From: Acetobacteraceae bacterium
Lineage (GTDB): Bacteria; Pseudomonadota; Alphaproteobacteria; Acetobacterales; Acetobacteraceae
Direction of reading: 5' to 3'
Length of the DNA: 64,000 nucleotides
Assembly (NCBI GenBank): GCA_003164135.1
Contig: PLSD01000089.1
Location: forward strand, 17,987-81,986
Of this stretch, positions 8,995-17,445 are shown piece after piece; position 1 is the stretch's first letter; each line of letters starts with the position of its first letter. The notes beneath the pieces are model-generated. The model was not told where the DNA came from. It worked only from the letters and a program-made list of their open reading frames with translations, and searched no databases. Both the position numbers and the translations under genes were made by a program.

Positions 8995-9822
8995 ATGTTA
9001 AAGCCGGTGCATGAGATGATCCACCCCACCGCCATTATCGCTGAGGGTGCCGTGATCGGCGCGGGCGTGAAAATTGGTCCTTTTTGCACTGTCGGCCATC
9101 AGGTGGTGCTGGAGGATGGCGCTGAACTGGTCTCCCACGTCGCCGTGGATGGTAAGACGCGCATTGGCGCCGGGGCCAAACTGTTCCCCTTTTGCACAGT
9201 TGGTCTGGCGCCGCAGGATCTCAAGTATAATGGCGAGGAGACCGAGACCAGCATCGGCCCGCGCACGCAAATACGCGAACATTGTTCGATCCATCGCGGC
9301 ACTGTCACTGGCACCGGCATTACCAAAATCGGTGCGGACTGCCTGCTGATGGCGGTGGTGCATGTCGCGCATGATTGCGATATTGGCGATGGCGTGGTGA
9401 TTTCCAACAACGTCGTCATGGGCGGGCATGTCGAGGTCGGGAATCGTGCGGTCATCGGCGGGGCGGCGGCCATTTTGCAGTTCGTGCGCATTGGTGCCGG
9501 GGCGATGATCGGCGGCTTGACCGGCGTACCGAGCGACGTGACGCCGTATTGCTTCGTGTTTGGCCCGCGCGCGCAGATGGTCGGGCTGAACATCGTCGGT
9601 CTGCGCCGGCGTGGGCTGACCAAGGCGCAGCTGCATGAAATTCGGGCGGCACATAAGTTCATCTTCTCCGGCCCTGGTGTGTTTGCCGAACGTGTTGCCG
9701 CTGCCCGTGGTGAATACGGTGAAAATGTTTATGTGGCGGAAATGCTTGACTTTATTGCCAATCCCGGCCGCCACGGAATTCTTACCAACGTGGCGCGCGC
9801 GACTGGGCAGAGCGACGAGTAG
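8995..9822 (+). CDS. lpxA: acyl-ACP--UDP-N-acetylglucosamine O-acyltransferase
   Basis: This is the first enzyme of lipid A synthesis, acylating UDP-GlcNAc at O-3. It is a left-handed beta-helix of hexapeptide repeats with the catalytic His in VHVAHDCDIGD, then a C-terminal helical domain (GLRRRGLTKAQLHEIRAAHK). The first ATG (8995) gives 275 residues; the ATG at 9016 gives 268 residues beginning MIHPTAII, the more usual N-terminus, so the shorter form may be the real one. A 110-base spacer with no recognised feature separates it from fabZ. Confidence 0.93.
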   Translation: MLKPVHEMIHPTAIIAEGAVIGAGVKIGPFCTVGHQVVLEDGAELVSHVAVDGKTRIGAGAKLFPFCTVGLAPQDLKYNGEETETSIGPRTQIREHCSIHRGTVTGTGITKIGADCLLMAVVHVAHDCDIGDGVVISNNVVMGGHVEVGNRAVIGGAAAILQFVRIGAGAMIGGLTGVPSDVTPYCFVFGPRAQMVGLNIVGLRRRGLTKAQLHEIRAAHKFIFSGPGVFAERVAAARGEYGENVYVAEMLDFIANPGRHGILTNVARATGQSDE

Positions 9823-9837
9823 GCAAGGGGCGGGGGC

Positions 9838-10659
9838 ATGACTGCGGCGCCTCTGGGCATAATTGCTGGCGGCGGGGCGCTGCCGGGCCAGGTTGCCGCC
9901 GCCGCGCAAGCTTCTGGCCGGCCCGTGTTTATCGTGGCACTTGAAGGGTACGCGGAGCCGGAGGTTATCGCGCCTTATCCGCATCAGGTTTTCCGTTTGG
10001 ATGCCGTGGGTGCCATCCGTCAGGCCTTGCGCGCGCACGCCTGTACCGATCTTGTGATTATTGGCCCGGTTAAACGCCCCTCGATCTTTTCCCTGCGGCC
10101 GGATGCCGAGGGGGTAAAACTTCTCGCCAAAATCGGCCGCGCGGCTTTTGCCGGGGATGACGGGTTGCTGGCAGCGGTGTTGCGGGTGCTCGGCGAGGAG
10201 GGGTTCAACCTGCTTGGCGCGCACGACATTTTGGGCGATGCGCTGGCGCCACCCGGCCTGCTGACCACCCGCGCGCCAGACACGGCGGCGATGGCGGATA
10301 TCGAGCGTGGTATCGCGGTGCTGAAAATCATCGGCGCGGCGGATATTGGCCAGGCCTGCGTGGTGCAGCAGGGCATTGTGCTGGCGGTGGAGGCGGTGGA
10401 GGGAACCGATGCCATGCTGGCGCGCATTCCGGCGGTTACGCGCCCGGGTCCGGCTGGGGTGCTGGTAAAGCTGGCCAAACCGGGGCAGGAACGCCGGGCC
10501 GATATGCCGACAATCGGCGTGGCAACCATCCGCCATGCGCGGGAAGCCGGGCTGCAAGGTGTAGCATTTGAGGCGGGTGGGACTATCTTGGCGGACAGGA
10601 AGTCAATGATTGAGGCTGCCGACGCGGCGGGGATGTTCCTGCTGGGCGTGCAGCCCTAA
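9838..10659 (+). CDS. lpxI: UDP-2,3-diacylglucosamine diphosphatase LpxI
   Basis: The 273-residue protein belongs to the DUF1009/LpxI family, which replaces LpxH in alphaproteobacteria and releases UMP to make lipid X. Family features are the N-terminal LGIIAGGGALPGQVA, the GPVKRPS stretch, the RRADMPTIG segment and the C-terminal ADAAGMFLLGV. It directly follows lpxA, which supports the assignment. Length is normal. AGGGGCGGGGG-type purines lie before the ATG. Confidence 0.92.
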   Translation: MTAAPLGIIAGGGALPGQVAAAAQASGRPVFIVALEGYAEPEVIAPYPHQVFRLDAVGAIRQALRAHACTDLVIIGPVKRPSIFSLRPDAEGVKLLAKIGRAAFAGDDGLLAAVLRVLGEEGFNLLGAHDILGDALAPPGLLTTRAPDTAAMADIERGIAVLKIIGAADIGQACVVQQGIVLAVEAVEGTDAMLARIPAVTRPGPAGVLVKLAKPGQERRADMPTIGVATIRHAREAGLQGVAFEAGGTILADRKSMIEAADAAGMFLLGVQP

Positions 10660-10674
10660 CCGAAAGGCCCGGCC

Positions 10675-11076
10675 ATGAGTGAAAATTTCTCGTATCTGCA
10701 TACCATGCTGCGGGTTGGCGACCTGGAAGCCAGCGTGAAGTTTTACACCAGCCTGCTAGGGATGCGCGAATTGCGGCGGACGGAAGTGCCGGCCGGGAAG
10801 TATACGCTGGTGTTCGTCGGCTACGGTGATGAGAAGACGCACACCGTGCTGGAACTGACCTATAATTGGGGCGTTTCCTCGTACGAGATGGGTACCGCCT
10901 TTGGACATCTGGCCCTTGGGGTACCGGATATTTACGCGACCTGCGAGAAGCTGCGCGCGGCCGGGACGAAAATTGCCCGCGAGCCGGGGCCGGTGAAATT
11001 CGGCACCACGGTTATCGCGTTTATCGAGGACCCGGACGGGTATAAAATCGAGCTGATCGAGCGCAAACCGCATTAA
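10675..11076 (+). CDS. gloA: lactoylglutathione lyase (glyoxalase I)
   Basis: The 133-residue vicinal-oxygen-chelate enzyme converts the methylglyoxal-glutathione hemithioacetal to S-lactoylglutathione. The paired beta-alpha-beta modules carry the expected metal ligands: HTMLRV (His), the HTVLELTYN Glu, FGHLALGV (His) and the C-terminal KIELIE Glu. The spacing is that of the Ni-dependent short form. It starts 15 bases after lpxI with GAAAGG upstream of the ATG. Two GloB-type metallo-hydrolase genes occur elsewhere in the window. Confidence 0.93.
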   Translation: MSENFSYLHTMLRVGDLEASVKFYTSLLGMRELRRTEVPAGKYTLVFVGYGDEKTHTVLELTYNWGVSSYEMGTAFGHLALGVPDIYATCEKLRAAGTKIAREPGPVKFGTTVIAFIEDPDGYKIELIERKPH

Positions 11077-11079
11077 GGG

Positions 11080-11418
11080 ATGGTCGCACTGTACCGCGCT
11101 TTAAGCTTGGGTTTTAGCGCCGCCGGTGCCTTGGTGCCGCGCAACTGGCAGGTGATTTACTCGGCGCCACGGCCCGTGGATTTTGACCCTGTGAAAGACA
11201 AGCGCGCCCGCGCCGTGGACCGGCAGTTGCGGATTTTTGCCGGGTTGGCGCCGGGGTTCACCGAACTGCATCCGATTTCGGCGGACAGCCTACAGGAATG
11301 CACCGAAATTACCGCGCATGCGCCGTATTCGTTGGAGACATTCAAGCTCAGCCCGGCGGCGGTGCAAAAACGGTTCGCTGCCTATGTGAGCCAGTACTGC
11401 GCCGCGGGCGGGGCGTGA
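11080..11418 (+). CDS. small protein of unknown function
   Basis: I do not recognise this 112-residue product. It starts 3 bases after gloA, and its TGA overlaps the GTG of the next glycosyltransferase (GTGA), so it sits inside an operon-like run, which supports it as a real gene. It has a mildly hydrophobic N-terminus (ALSLGFSAAGALV), a basic middle, and one Cys in each half (QECTE, SQYCAAG). There is no clear signal peptide or membrane helix. It could serve the glycosyltransferases downstream. Confidence 0.6.
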   Translation: MVALYRALSLGFSAAGALVPRNWQVIYSAPRPVDFDPVKDKRARAVDRQLRIFAGLAPGFTELHPISADSLQECTEITAHAPYSLETFKLSPAAVQKRFAAYVSQYCAAGGA

Positions 11419-12620
11419 GCAAACGCTTCATGCTCAAGGTGGCGATCGCGGCTTGGCGGCTGCTGCCGCCGGCTTTCCGGCGTACGGCCATGACCGGGAT
11501 TGCGGCCCGCATCGCGCGTAAGCCGGACCAGCCGCCACCGGTAGCCAGCCGGGGTATTGTGATTGCCGGAGACGTTGAAGGGGCGAACGGCCTGGCCGAA
11601 AGTGCGCGGATTATGCATGCGGTCATCGCGGGGCAGGGGCTGGCGCGGGGATTTATTCCGCTTGGGCTGCCCAGCGTGGTGCCGGTCAACCGGGTATCCG
11701 TGCCACGGGATGCGGCGTTGCTCGCTGTTGTTAATGCGCCGATCCTGCCGGCCAGCTTGTTGCGCCTGAAGCGCGATTTCATCGCCGGCCGGCGGGTGAT
11801 TGGCCTTTGGGCCTGGGAACTGCCGGTGGTGCCGGAATCCTGGCATGAAGGTGCGCGGTTTGTGCATGAGGTGTGGGCGCCCTCGCAATTCGCCGCCGAG
11901 GCTTTCGAGCCGCTGTTGCCGGGACGCGTGAAGGTGGTGCCGCATCCGTTAGCGGCGGTGGAGTTGCCGGTGGAAGGTGACCGCGCCAGCCTGGGCCTGC
12001 CAGAGGATGCGCTGATCGTGCTGACCACGTTTAATCTGGCCTCCAGCCTGGTGCGCAAGAACCCGTTTGGCGCGATCGCCGCTTTCAAGGCAGCTTTTGG
12101 CACCAGCCGCGCGCATTTATTCGTGCTCAAGCTTTCCGGCACCGAGGCTTACCCTGACGACCTGCGCCTGATACGGGCCGCTATCGGTGATGCGCCGAAT
12201 ATACGGCTGCTTACCCACGCGCTACCGGAGGCGCAGCTGCGCGGGCTTATTGCCGCCAGCGATATCGTGCTGTCGCTGCATCGCTCGGAAGGCTTTGGCT
12301 TGATTCCGGCGACTGCCATGCTGCTGGGGCGGGCGGTTGCCGCCACCGGCTGGTCGGGTAATCTTACCTTCATGACACCAGAAACCTCGGCACTCGTATC
12401 CTACCGGCTGGTGCCCGCCGTTGACCCGCGCGGGATTTATGCGCTGCCGGGCGCGTTTTGGGCGGAGCCGGATATTGATGACGCCGCAGCCTGGCTGCGT
12501 ACGCTGGCCGCTGACGCCGGTGCCCGCCAGACCATGGCGCTGGCGGGCCAGATGCATGCGCGCAAAACACTTGGGGCGGAGCCGGTTCTGGCCGCGCTGG
12601 CTGCCAGCGGCATTGCATGA
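11415..12620 (+). CDS. glycosyltransferase, GT4-like
   Basis: The 401-residue protein from the GTG at 11415 has a GT-B layout: an N-terminal acceptor domain and a C-terminal donor domain with the GT4 pattern of a nucleotide-sugar Glu motif (SLHRSEGFGLIPATAM). The GLWAWELP and EVWAPSQFAAEAF segments are typical of family-1 glycosyltransferases acting on surface glycans. The GTG overlaps the upstream stop, and the 3' end overlaps the next glycosyltransferase by ATGA. Being downstream of lipid A genes suggests a lipopolysaccharide core or exopolysaccharide role; the sugar is unknown. Confidence 0.8.
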   Translation: MSKRFMLKVAIAAWRLLPPAFRRTAMTGIAARIARKPDQPPPVASRGIVIAGDVEGANGLAESARIMHAVIAGQGLARGFIPLGLPSVVPVNRVSVPRDAALLAVVNAPILPASLLRLKRDFIAGRRVIGLWAWELPVVPESWHEGARFVHEVWAPSQFAAEAFEPLLPGRVKVVPHPLAAVELPVEGDRASLGLPEDALIVLTTFNLASSLVRKNPFGAIAAFKAAFGTSRAHLFVLKLSGTEAYPDDLRLIRAAIGDAPNIRLLTHALPEAQLRGLIAASDIVLSLHRSEGFGLIPATAMLLGRAVAATGWSGNLTFMTPETSALVSYRLVPAVDPRGIYALPGAFWAEPDIDDAAAWLRTLAADAGARQTMALAGQMHARKTLGAEPVLAALAASGIA

Positions 12621-13702
12621 AGCTTTTGGTGTGGCATTGGGGGCGGCGGGGCGGCGGCCCGCTGTTTGCGCTACGCCTGGCGGCTGCCTTGCGGGAGATC
12701 CCCGGCCAGACCGTGCGCCTCTCCCTGGCTGGCGGGGCGGAAATCCTGGCGGGGCCGGACGCGGCTTCCTGTAGCTGGCGCGAGCCGACCTATAACAACG
12801 CGCTTGGCTATGCGGTGCAGCGCCTCACAGGGGCATTGGCGCGCGGCCGAGTCGCCCGCCGCCTTGCCGAGGACCGGCCCGATTTTGCCATCTGCGCGAT
12901 GCCCGCCTTGCTGGACGGGCGCATGACCACGGCACTACGTGGCGCGGGGATTCCCTATGCGGTGATCGTCCATGACGCGGTGGGGCATCCAGGCGAGATG
13001 CTGAACTTCCAGATCATGGGGCAATACCGCTTGCTCCGGCATGCGCAGGTGCTGTTTGCGCTGAGCCAGCATGTGGAAACCGCCCTGCGCCGCCAGGGGT
13101 TTGGCGAGAAGACGCAGCGCGTGGTCAAGCTCTGGCACCCGCCGATCCGCTTTGGCGGCACCGCGCCGGTGATGGCGCATGGCGGGCTGGTGCGGTTGCT
13201 CTATTTTGGGCGATTGCTGTCGTATAAGGGGCTCGATCTGCTGGCTGACGCGATGCAGCGCCTGGGACCTGACATTCCCTTCCAACTGCGTGTCTGTGGC
13301 GATGGCCCGGATTCGTCCAGTTTGGCGCGGTTGCGTGTACTCCCGCACGTTACTGTCGAGCAGCGCTGGGTCGGCGAGGATGAACTGCCAGGACTGCTCG
13401 GCTGGGCGGATGCGGTGGTGTTGCCTTACCGGGAGGCTAGCCAGTCAGGCGTTGCTGCTTTGGCCATAGCGGCGGGACGCCATGTGCTGGCAACGAACGT
13501 GGGTGGCCTGCCCGAACAACTCGCCGGTGTGCCGGGTGCTCGCCTGTGCGCGCCCACCGCCGCAGCCATTGCCGATGGTATGCTGAAACTGGTGGCGGAT
13601 TTGGCGGCGACGCCCCCCCTGCAGGATGGTACGGCGCGGGTAGACGCGGCGGTGGACTGGCCAGCCATGGCGCTGGCCATGCTGGCTGCGCTAAAGCCGT
13701 AG
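12617..13702 (+). CDS. glycosyltransferase family 4 protein
   Basis: The 361-residue GT-B enzyme has a C-terminal donor-binding domain: LLYFGRLLSYKGLDLLADAM, a VCGDGPDS loop, and a VLPYREASQSGVAALAIAAG segment that matches the usual EXXXXXXXE-type region. It probably moves a sugar from a nucleotide donor to a lipopolysaccharide or exopolysaccharide acceptor at the inner membrane. It is coupled to the preceding glycosyltransferase by a 4-base overlap, and ends the long plus-strand run that began at uppS. Confidence 0.82.
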   Translation: MKLLVWHWGRRGGGPLFALRLAAALREIPGQTVRLSLAGGAEILAGPDAASCSWREPTYNNALGYAVQRLTGALARGRVARRLAEDRPDFAICAMPALLDGRMTTALRGAGIPYAVIVHDAVGHPGEMLNFQIMGQYRLLRHAQVLFALSQHVETALRRQGFGEKTQRVVKLWHPPIRFGGTAPVMAHGGLVRLLYFGRLLSYKGLDLLADAMQRLGPDIPFQLRVCGDGPDSSSLARLRVLPHVTVEQRWVGEDELPGLLGWADAVVLPYREASQSGVAALAIAAGRHVLATNVGGLPEQLAGVPGARLCAPTAAAIADGMLKLVADLAATPPLQDGTARVDAAVDWPAMALAMLAALKP

Positions 13703-13872
13703 GTGGTTGTTGGCGTGTTCGCGCCTTGGCCGCGTGACGTGATGTCACTGTGGGATTTGTAAGGCATCAAACTCTATTTATTTTGTAGAATTTTTTCCGA
13801 AAGGGCTTGCACTTCACGGAAATCGGGGCATCTTGGCGCGAAATACGCGGAAACACACGAAGGAGCCATCGC

Positions 13873-14787
13873 ATGAAAGCCAGCAGCGTTCTCGAAACCA
13901 TCGGCAATACCCCGCATATCCGTCTGGCGCGGCTGTTTCCTGGCGCGGAAGTCTGGGTGAAGTCCGAGCGCACCAATCCCGGCGGATCGATCAAAGACCG
14001 TATCGCGCTGGCCATGGTGGAGGCAGCGGAGGCTTCGGGCGCGTTGAAGCCCGGCGGCCTGATTATCGAGCCGACGTCGGGCAATACCGGCATTGGTCTG
14101 GCGCTGGTGGCGGCGGTGAAGGGCTACAAGCTGATCCTGGTCATGCCGGAGTCCATGTCTGTTGAGCGCCGGCGCCTGATGCAGGCTTATGGCGCGACGT
14201 TCGACCTCACGCCCAAGGAGCTGGGCATGAAGGGGGCTATTGCCCGCGCCACGGTGCTGGCGGCCGAAAACCCGGGTTCCTGGATTCCGCAGCAGTTTGA
14301 AAACCCAGCAAATATCGAGGTGCATGCCCGCACCACCGCGCAGGAAATTCTGGCTGATTTCCCCGAGGGGCTAGACGTGCTGATTACCGGCGTGGGTACC
14401 GGCGGGCATATCACCGGCTGCGCCGAAACCCTGAAGAAGCACTGGCCGAACCTGAAGGTCTTCGCCGTGGAGCCGGCACTCTCGCCGGTGATTTCCGGCG
14501 GGGCGCCCGGTCCGCATCCCATCCAGGGCATTGGCGCCGGGTTCATCCCCGTTAACCTGCACATGGCGGTACTGGATGGTGTGATCCAGGTGGATGCCGA
14601 GGAGGCGCGGGAGTACGCCCGCCGTTCGGCGAGGTTGGAGGGCCTGCTGGTTGGCGTCTCCTCCGGCGCCACGCTGGCGGCGATTGCCAAGAAGCTGCCG
14701 GAACTGCCCGCAGGCGCCAAAATCCTTGGCTTCAACTACGATACCGGCGAGCGTTACCTTTCGGTGCCGGACTTCCTGCCAGCCTGA
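13873..14787 (+). CDS. cysK: cysteine synthase A (O-acetylserine sulfhydrylase)
   Basis: The 304-residue PLP enzyme makes cysteine from O-acetylserine and sulfide. The PLP lysine lies in [10 protein letters not shown], the substrate loop is [10 protein letters not shown], and the phosphate-binding loop is [11 protein letters not shown] chose the ATG at 13873 because AGGAGC lies just upstream; the frame is open back to 13807. The 170-base upstream spacer contains a GTGAC-N5-GTCAC palindrome (13734-13748) of unknown meaning. No cysE or iscR is adjacent, so this is probably the biosynthetic form rather than a cluster-assembly partner. Confidence 0.95.
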   Translation: MKASSVLETIGNTPHIRLARLFPGAEVWVKSERTNPGGSIKDRIALAMVEAAEASGALKPGGLIIEPTSGNTGIGLALVAAVKGYKLILVMPESMSVERRRLMQAYGATFDLTPKELGMKGAIARATVLAAENPGSWIPQQFENPANIEVHARTTAQEILADFPEGLDVLITGVGTGGHITGCAETLKKHWPNLKVFAVEPALSPVISGGAPGPHPIQGIGAGFIPVNLHMAVLDGVIQVDAEEAREYARRSARLEGLLVGVSSGATLAAIAKKLPELPAGAKILGFNYDTGERYLSVPDFLPA

Positions 14788-14862
14788 CCGTGGAATTGCG
14801 CAAAGCCGGTAATGAGGGCCTGCGAGTTGCCTTTAGTACCGGCTTCGCCCGGATTCCCCGCT

Positions 14863-14876
14863 TTGACCTGAATCAA
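14863..14876 (+). promoter_or_regulatory. FNR/FixK-type box upstream of hemN
   Basis: TTGACCTGAATCAA fits the FNR/FixK/Anr consensus TTGAT-N4-ATCAA with one mismatch in the left half. It lies 34 bases before the hemN ATG. Oxygen-independent coproporphyrinogen oxidase genes are classic targets of this regulator family, so function is likely. Two further boxes occur within 2.5 kb. Confidence 0.75.
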
Positions 14877-14910
14877 TGAGTATCGGGCTGCATCCGTCCA
14901 AAAGAAGCGG

Positions 14911-16275
14911 ATGATAACCGATGCCGAACTCATTGCCCGCTACGATGGCCGCGTACCGCGCTACACGAGCTATCCGACCGCGCCGCATTTTACCCCTGCG
15001 ATTGGGGGGGAAACTTATGCCTCCTGGCTGGCCAATCTGCCGGCAGGGGAGCCGGTTTCGTTGTATCTGCATGTGCCGTTCTGTGACCGGCTTTGCCTGT
15101 ACTGCGGCTGCAATACCTCCGTGGTGCATTTGGAACGGCCCAAGCGGAGCTACGCGGCAACGCTGGCACGTGAAATATCCCTGGTAGCGGCGACCATTGG
15201 CCGCCGGCTGGAAGTTTCCCACGTGCACTGGGGCGGTGGCACCCCTACAGTTCTTCCACCCGATTGCCTGACCAGTTTGATGGATGATATTCGCAGCCAT
15301 TTCACGCTGCTGCCGGGCGCCGAAATTGCCATCGAAATCGACCCGACCTCGCTGACGCCGGAGCGGCTGGCGGCGCTGGCCCGCATGGGGGTTAACCGCG
15401 CCAGCCTTGGCGTGCAGGATTTTGACCAGCAGGTGCAGGACGCGATTGGCCGCCAGCAAAGCTTTGAGGAAACCCAGGCCTGCACCCATGCGCTACGCGG
15501 CATTGGTATAACCTCGCTCAATCTGGACCTCATTTACGGCCTGCCGCACCAGACCGAGGCATCGTTGGAGCGCACCTCGCGCCTGGCGCTTAGCCTGCGC
15601 GCGGACCGTGTTGCCGTGTTTGGCTACGCGCATGTGCCGTGGATGAAAAAGCACCAGTCACTGATCCCGGAAGCATCGCTGCCGGGCGCGCAGGCCCGTT
15701 TTGCCCAGGCGAAGGTGGTTCGCCGCGTGCTGGAGCGGGAAGGGGGGTACGTCCCGGTCGGGCTCGACCATTTTGCCCGGCCTGGGGATGCCATGGCTGA
15801 TGCGGCTTTGGCGAAAAACCTGCACCGCAGCTTCCAGGGCTACACCACGGATGCCGCGCCCGTGCTCATCGGCCTGGGGGCGAGTGCCATCGGCAGCCTG
15901 CCGCAGGGTTATGTGCAGAATGCTTCGGCCGTGCCTGCGTACACTGCCGCCATCACCAAGGACCATCTGGCTACCAGCCGTGGCGTTGCCCTGAGTGCGG
16001 ACGACAGGCTTCGCCGCGCCGTGATCGAGAGCATTATGTGCGAGCTGGAAGTAGACTTAGCGGCCCAGGCCGGGGTTTTTGGCGCCGATCCGGCACCACT
16101 GCTGGCCGACGCGCAAGCCTTGGCGGGTTTCCAGGCTGATGGTTTGGTGACCTGGGACGGCACGCGCATTGAGGTTACCGAAGCCGGCCGGCCGTTTGTG
16201 CGCAATGTCGCGGCGCTGTTCGATAGCTACCTGAAGCAGCAGACGGAAATGCCGCGCCACGCCGTTGCGGTTTAG
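14911..16275 (+). CDS. hemN: oxygen-independent coproporphyrinogen III oxidase
   Basis: The 454-residue radical SAM enzyme decarboxylates coproporphyrinogen III to protoporphyrinogen IX without oxygen. The cluster ligands are C58-x3-C62-x2-C65 in PFCDRLCLYC, with an added CGCN. The HVHWGGGTPT glycine-rich SAM motif and the HemN C-terminal domain (about 370-440) are present, giving HemN length rather than the shorter HemW. An FNR-type box lies upstream, so expression probably rises at low oxygen. It is a single gene converging on the CBS-BON gene. Confidence 0.94.
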   Translation: MITDAELIARYDGRVPRYTSYPTAPHFTPAIGGETYASWLANLPAGEPVSLYLHVPFCDRLCLYCGCNTSVVHLERPKRSYAATLAREISLVAATIGRRLEVSHVHWGGGTPTVLPPDCLTSLMDDIRSHFTLLPGAEIAIEIDPTSLTPERLAALARMGVNRASLGVQDFDQQVQDAIGRQQSFEETQACTHALRGIGITSLNLDLIYGLPHQTEASLERTSRLALSLRADRVAVFGYAHVPWMKKHQSLIPEASLPGAQARFAQAKVVRRVLEREGGYVPVGLDHFARPGDAMADAALAKNLHRSFQGYTTDAAPVLIGLGASAIGSLPQGYVQNASAVPAYTAAITKDHLATSRGVALSADDRLRRAVIESIMCELEVDLAAQAGVFGADPAPLLADAQALAGFQADGLVTWDGTRIEVTEAGRPFVRNVAALFDSYLKQQTEMPRHAVAV

Positions 16276-16454
16276 CGGCGATAATTGTTTTAACAGCCTG
16301 TTTGCAGTTTGCGTTCACAGGCCAGCGCATTTGCAGGTGTAATTTTTTGGGTGCGTCCCGCCGTTGGCGTGCCGCGCATTCGCAATGCGAAACATTCGCA
16401 GATATCAAGAAAAATCCAATGTCGAATAGAACTGCTCGAAAACATGCCGGGCAC

Positions 16455-16489
16455 AAAAAAAAGCCCCGCGCGCATTTCTGCGGCAGGGC
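16455..16489 (-). terminator. intrinsic terminator, minus strand
   Basis: Read on the minus strand, GCCCTGCCGC pairs imperfectly with GCGCGCGGGGC across an AGAAAT-type loop and is followed by eight T residues (the A-run at 16455-16462). It can end transcription from the CBS-BON gene, although it lies 110 bases past that stop codon with an FNR box in between. Confidence 0.65.
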
Positions 16490-16552
16490 CAGTGTGGGGA
16501 GTGTATCCGCTTTCGGATAAACAGACTTAACCCTGAATTTTGGGTCTGGTCG

Positions 16553-16566
16553 TTGATTTGAATCAA
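16553..16566. promoter_or_regulatory. perfect FNR/FixK box with no obvious target gene
   Basis: TTGATTTGAATCAA has both half-sites perfect (TTGAT, ATCAA) and a 4-base spacer. It lies between the 3' ends of two convergent genes, so it is not upstream of a recognised gene. On the minus strand a weak -10-like TTAAGT occupies 16530-16525, the position expected for a class II site centred at -41.5. Confidence 0.55.
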
Positions 16567-16598
16567 AGTTTGCTGTTTTTTTGTGTAAAAAAAGTAAT

Positions 16599-17300
16599 TT
16601 ACTTGGCGGACGGCGCCAGTTTGAATCTCGAATCCGTTAGTTCCAGGCGATCCACAACCATGTTCACGCCGCGCGTGTTTTCCGCCAGCACCCTGGCTGC
16701 CCGGCGTTCGTCCTCGCTGTAGACCATGCCCTCCAAGTACACGGTCGTGCCGGTCACCTGCACGCGAAGGCCAGATTTTGGCGCCCAAAGTTCGCGCGCC
16801 AGCGCCGCCAGGATCGTTTCCTGAATTTCCTGTTCGCCAACTTCCTCGGTGGCGGGAATGAGTTTCGGCGCCAGGGCGGTCAGTAGGTCGAACCGGCTGA
16901 TTACGCCGACCAGCGTTTCACCTTGCAGTACCGGCAGGCGTTTCACGCGCTTGTGCTGCATCAGCTCCGCGGCTTTCGCAAGGCTGGTCTCCGGGCGCAC
17001 GAATACGGGGTTGCGGCTCATCACATCACTCACGTGGCGGCTGTGCGTATGCACATATTCCGCGGCCAGACTCGCGGGATTGATGAGGGCTTTCATCCAC
17101 GCGGCCCGGCGTCCCTCGGTCCCGAGTTCGGGCCGGCGCAGCAGGTCGCCTTCCGTTAAAATCCCCACCAGATGGCCGGATTTGTCAATTACAGGTAACC
17201 CGCTCACCCGGTGCCGCAACATGGACTGAGCGGCCTCCGCGATACTGCTTTCAGGCTGCACCGTTACAATGTCCCGGCACATCAGCTCGGCGACGATCAT
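16599..17300 (-). CDS. CBS-domain pair plus BON domain protein
   Basis: The 233-residue cytosolic protein has two CBS domains (about 7-57 and 92-143: SGLPVIDKSGHLVGILTEGD and KRLPVLQGETLVGVISRFD) followed by a BON domain (about 150-222) with VQVTGTTVYLEGMVYSEDE. CBS pairs bind adenine nucleotides; BON domains bind phospholipid or act in stress proteins. Its partner is unknown. An FNR-type box lies 58 bases upstream of the start, which fits known low-oxygen control of CBS-BON genes in alphaproteobacteria. It diverges from the CoA-transferase gene. Confidence 0.88.
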   Translation of the reverse strand: MIVAELMCRDIVTVQPESSIAEAAQSMLRHRVSGLPVIDKSGHLVGILTEGDLLRRPELGTEGRRAAWMKALINPASLAAEYVHTHSRHVSDVMSRNPVFVRPETSLAKAAELMQHKRVKRLPVLQGETLVGVISRFDLLTALAPKLIPATEEVGEQEIQETILAALARELWAPKSGLRVQVTGTTVYLEGMVYSEDERRAARVLAENTRGVNMVVDRLELTDSRFKLAPSAK

Positions 17301-17357
17301 GCGGCCACTCCTTATTCATGCTGTTGCCACTATGATTGTTGCAGCGCGGCATTGTCC

Positions 17358-17371
17358 TTGATCCAGGTCAA
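17358..17371. promoter_or_regulatory. FNR/FixK-type box in the divergent CBS-BON / CoA-transferase spacer
   Basis: TTGATCCAGGTCAA has a perfect left half-site and one mismatch in the right (GTCAA for ATCAA). It lies 58 bases upstream of the CBS-BON start on minus and 75 bases upstream of the CoA-transferase TTG on plus. The distance fits control of the CBS-BON gene best. Confidence 0.65.
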
Positions 17372-17445
17372 ACCCTGTTCCCCGGCACTTTGCGAGGGCG
17401 GTTTCCAGGATTACACAGCCGGGAGATACGAGTAGGAGACTTCCA

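Larger units (their letters stand above)
16276..16598. other. 323-bp convergent intergenic region with FNR box and terminator
   Basis: No convincing protein gene is present between hemN (+) and the CBS-BON gene (-). The spacer holds a perfect FNR-type palindrome (16553-16566) and a GC-rich hairpin followed on the minus strand by eight T residues (16455-16489). Short open frames near 16302-16530 have no family resemblance and no good ribosome-binding site. The arrangement allows a short minus-strand transcript from the box to the terminator. Confidence 0.6.

Noticed and set aside
8998..10557. 519-codon open frame antisense to lpxA and lpxI
   Set aside because: It spans two real genes and their spacer and has random composition; both plus-strand genes have clear motifs.
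13734..13748. GTGAC-N5-GTCAC palindrome upstream of cysK
   Set aside because: Half-sites are only five bases long, no regulator is known to me for this spacing, and it lies 125 bases upstream of the start.
14804..14844. AGCCGGTA...TACCGGCT inverted repeat after cysK
   Set aside because: Arms of eight bases span a 25-base loop with no T-run, so it is too weak to call a terminator or regulatory structure.
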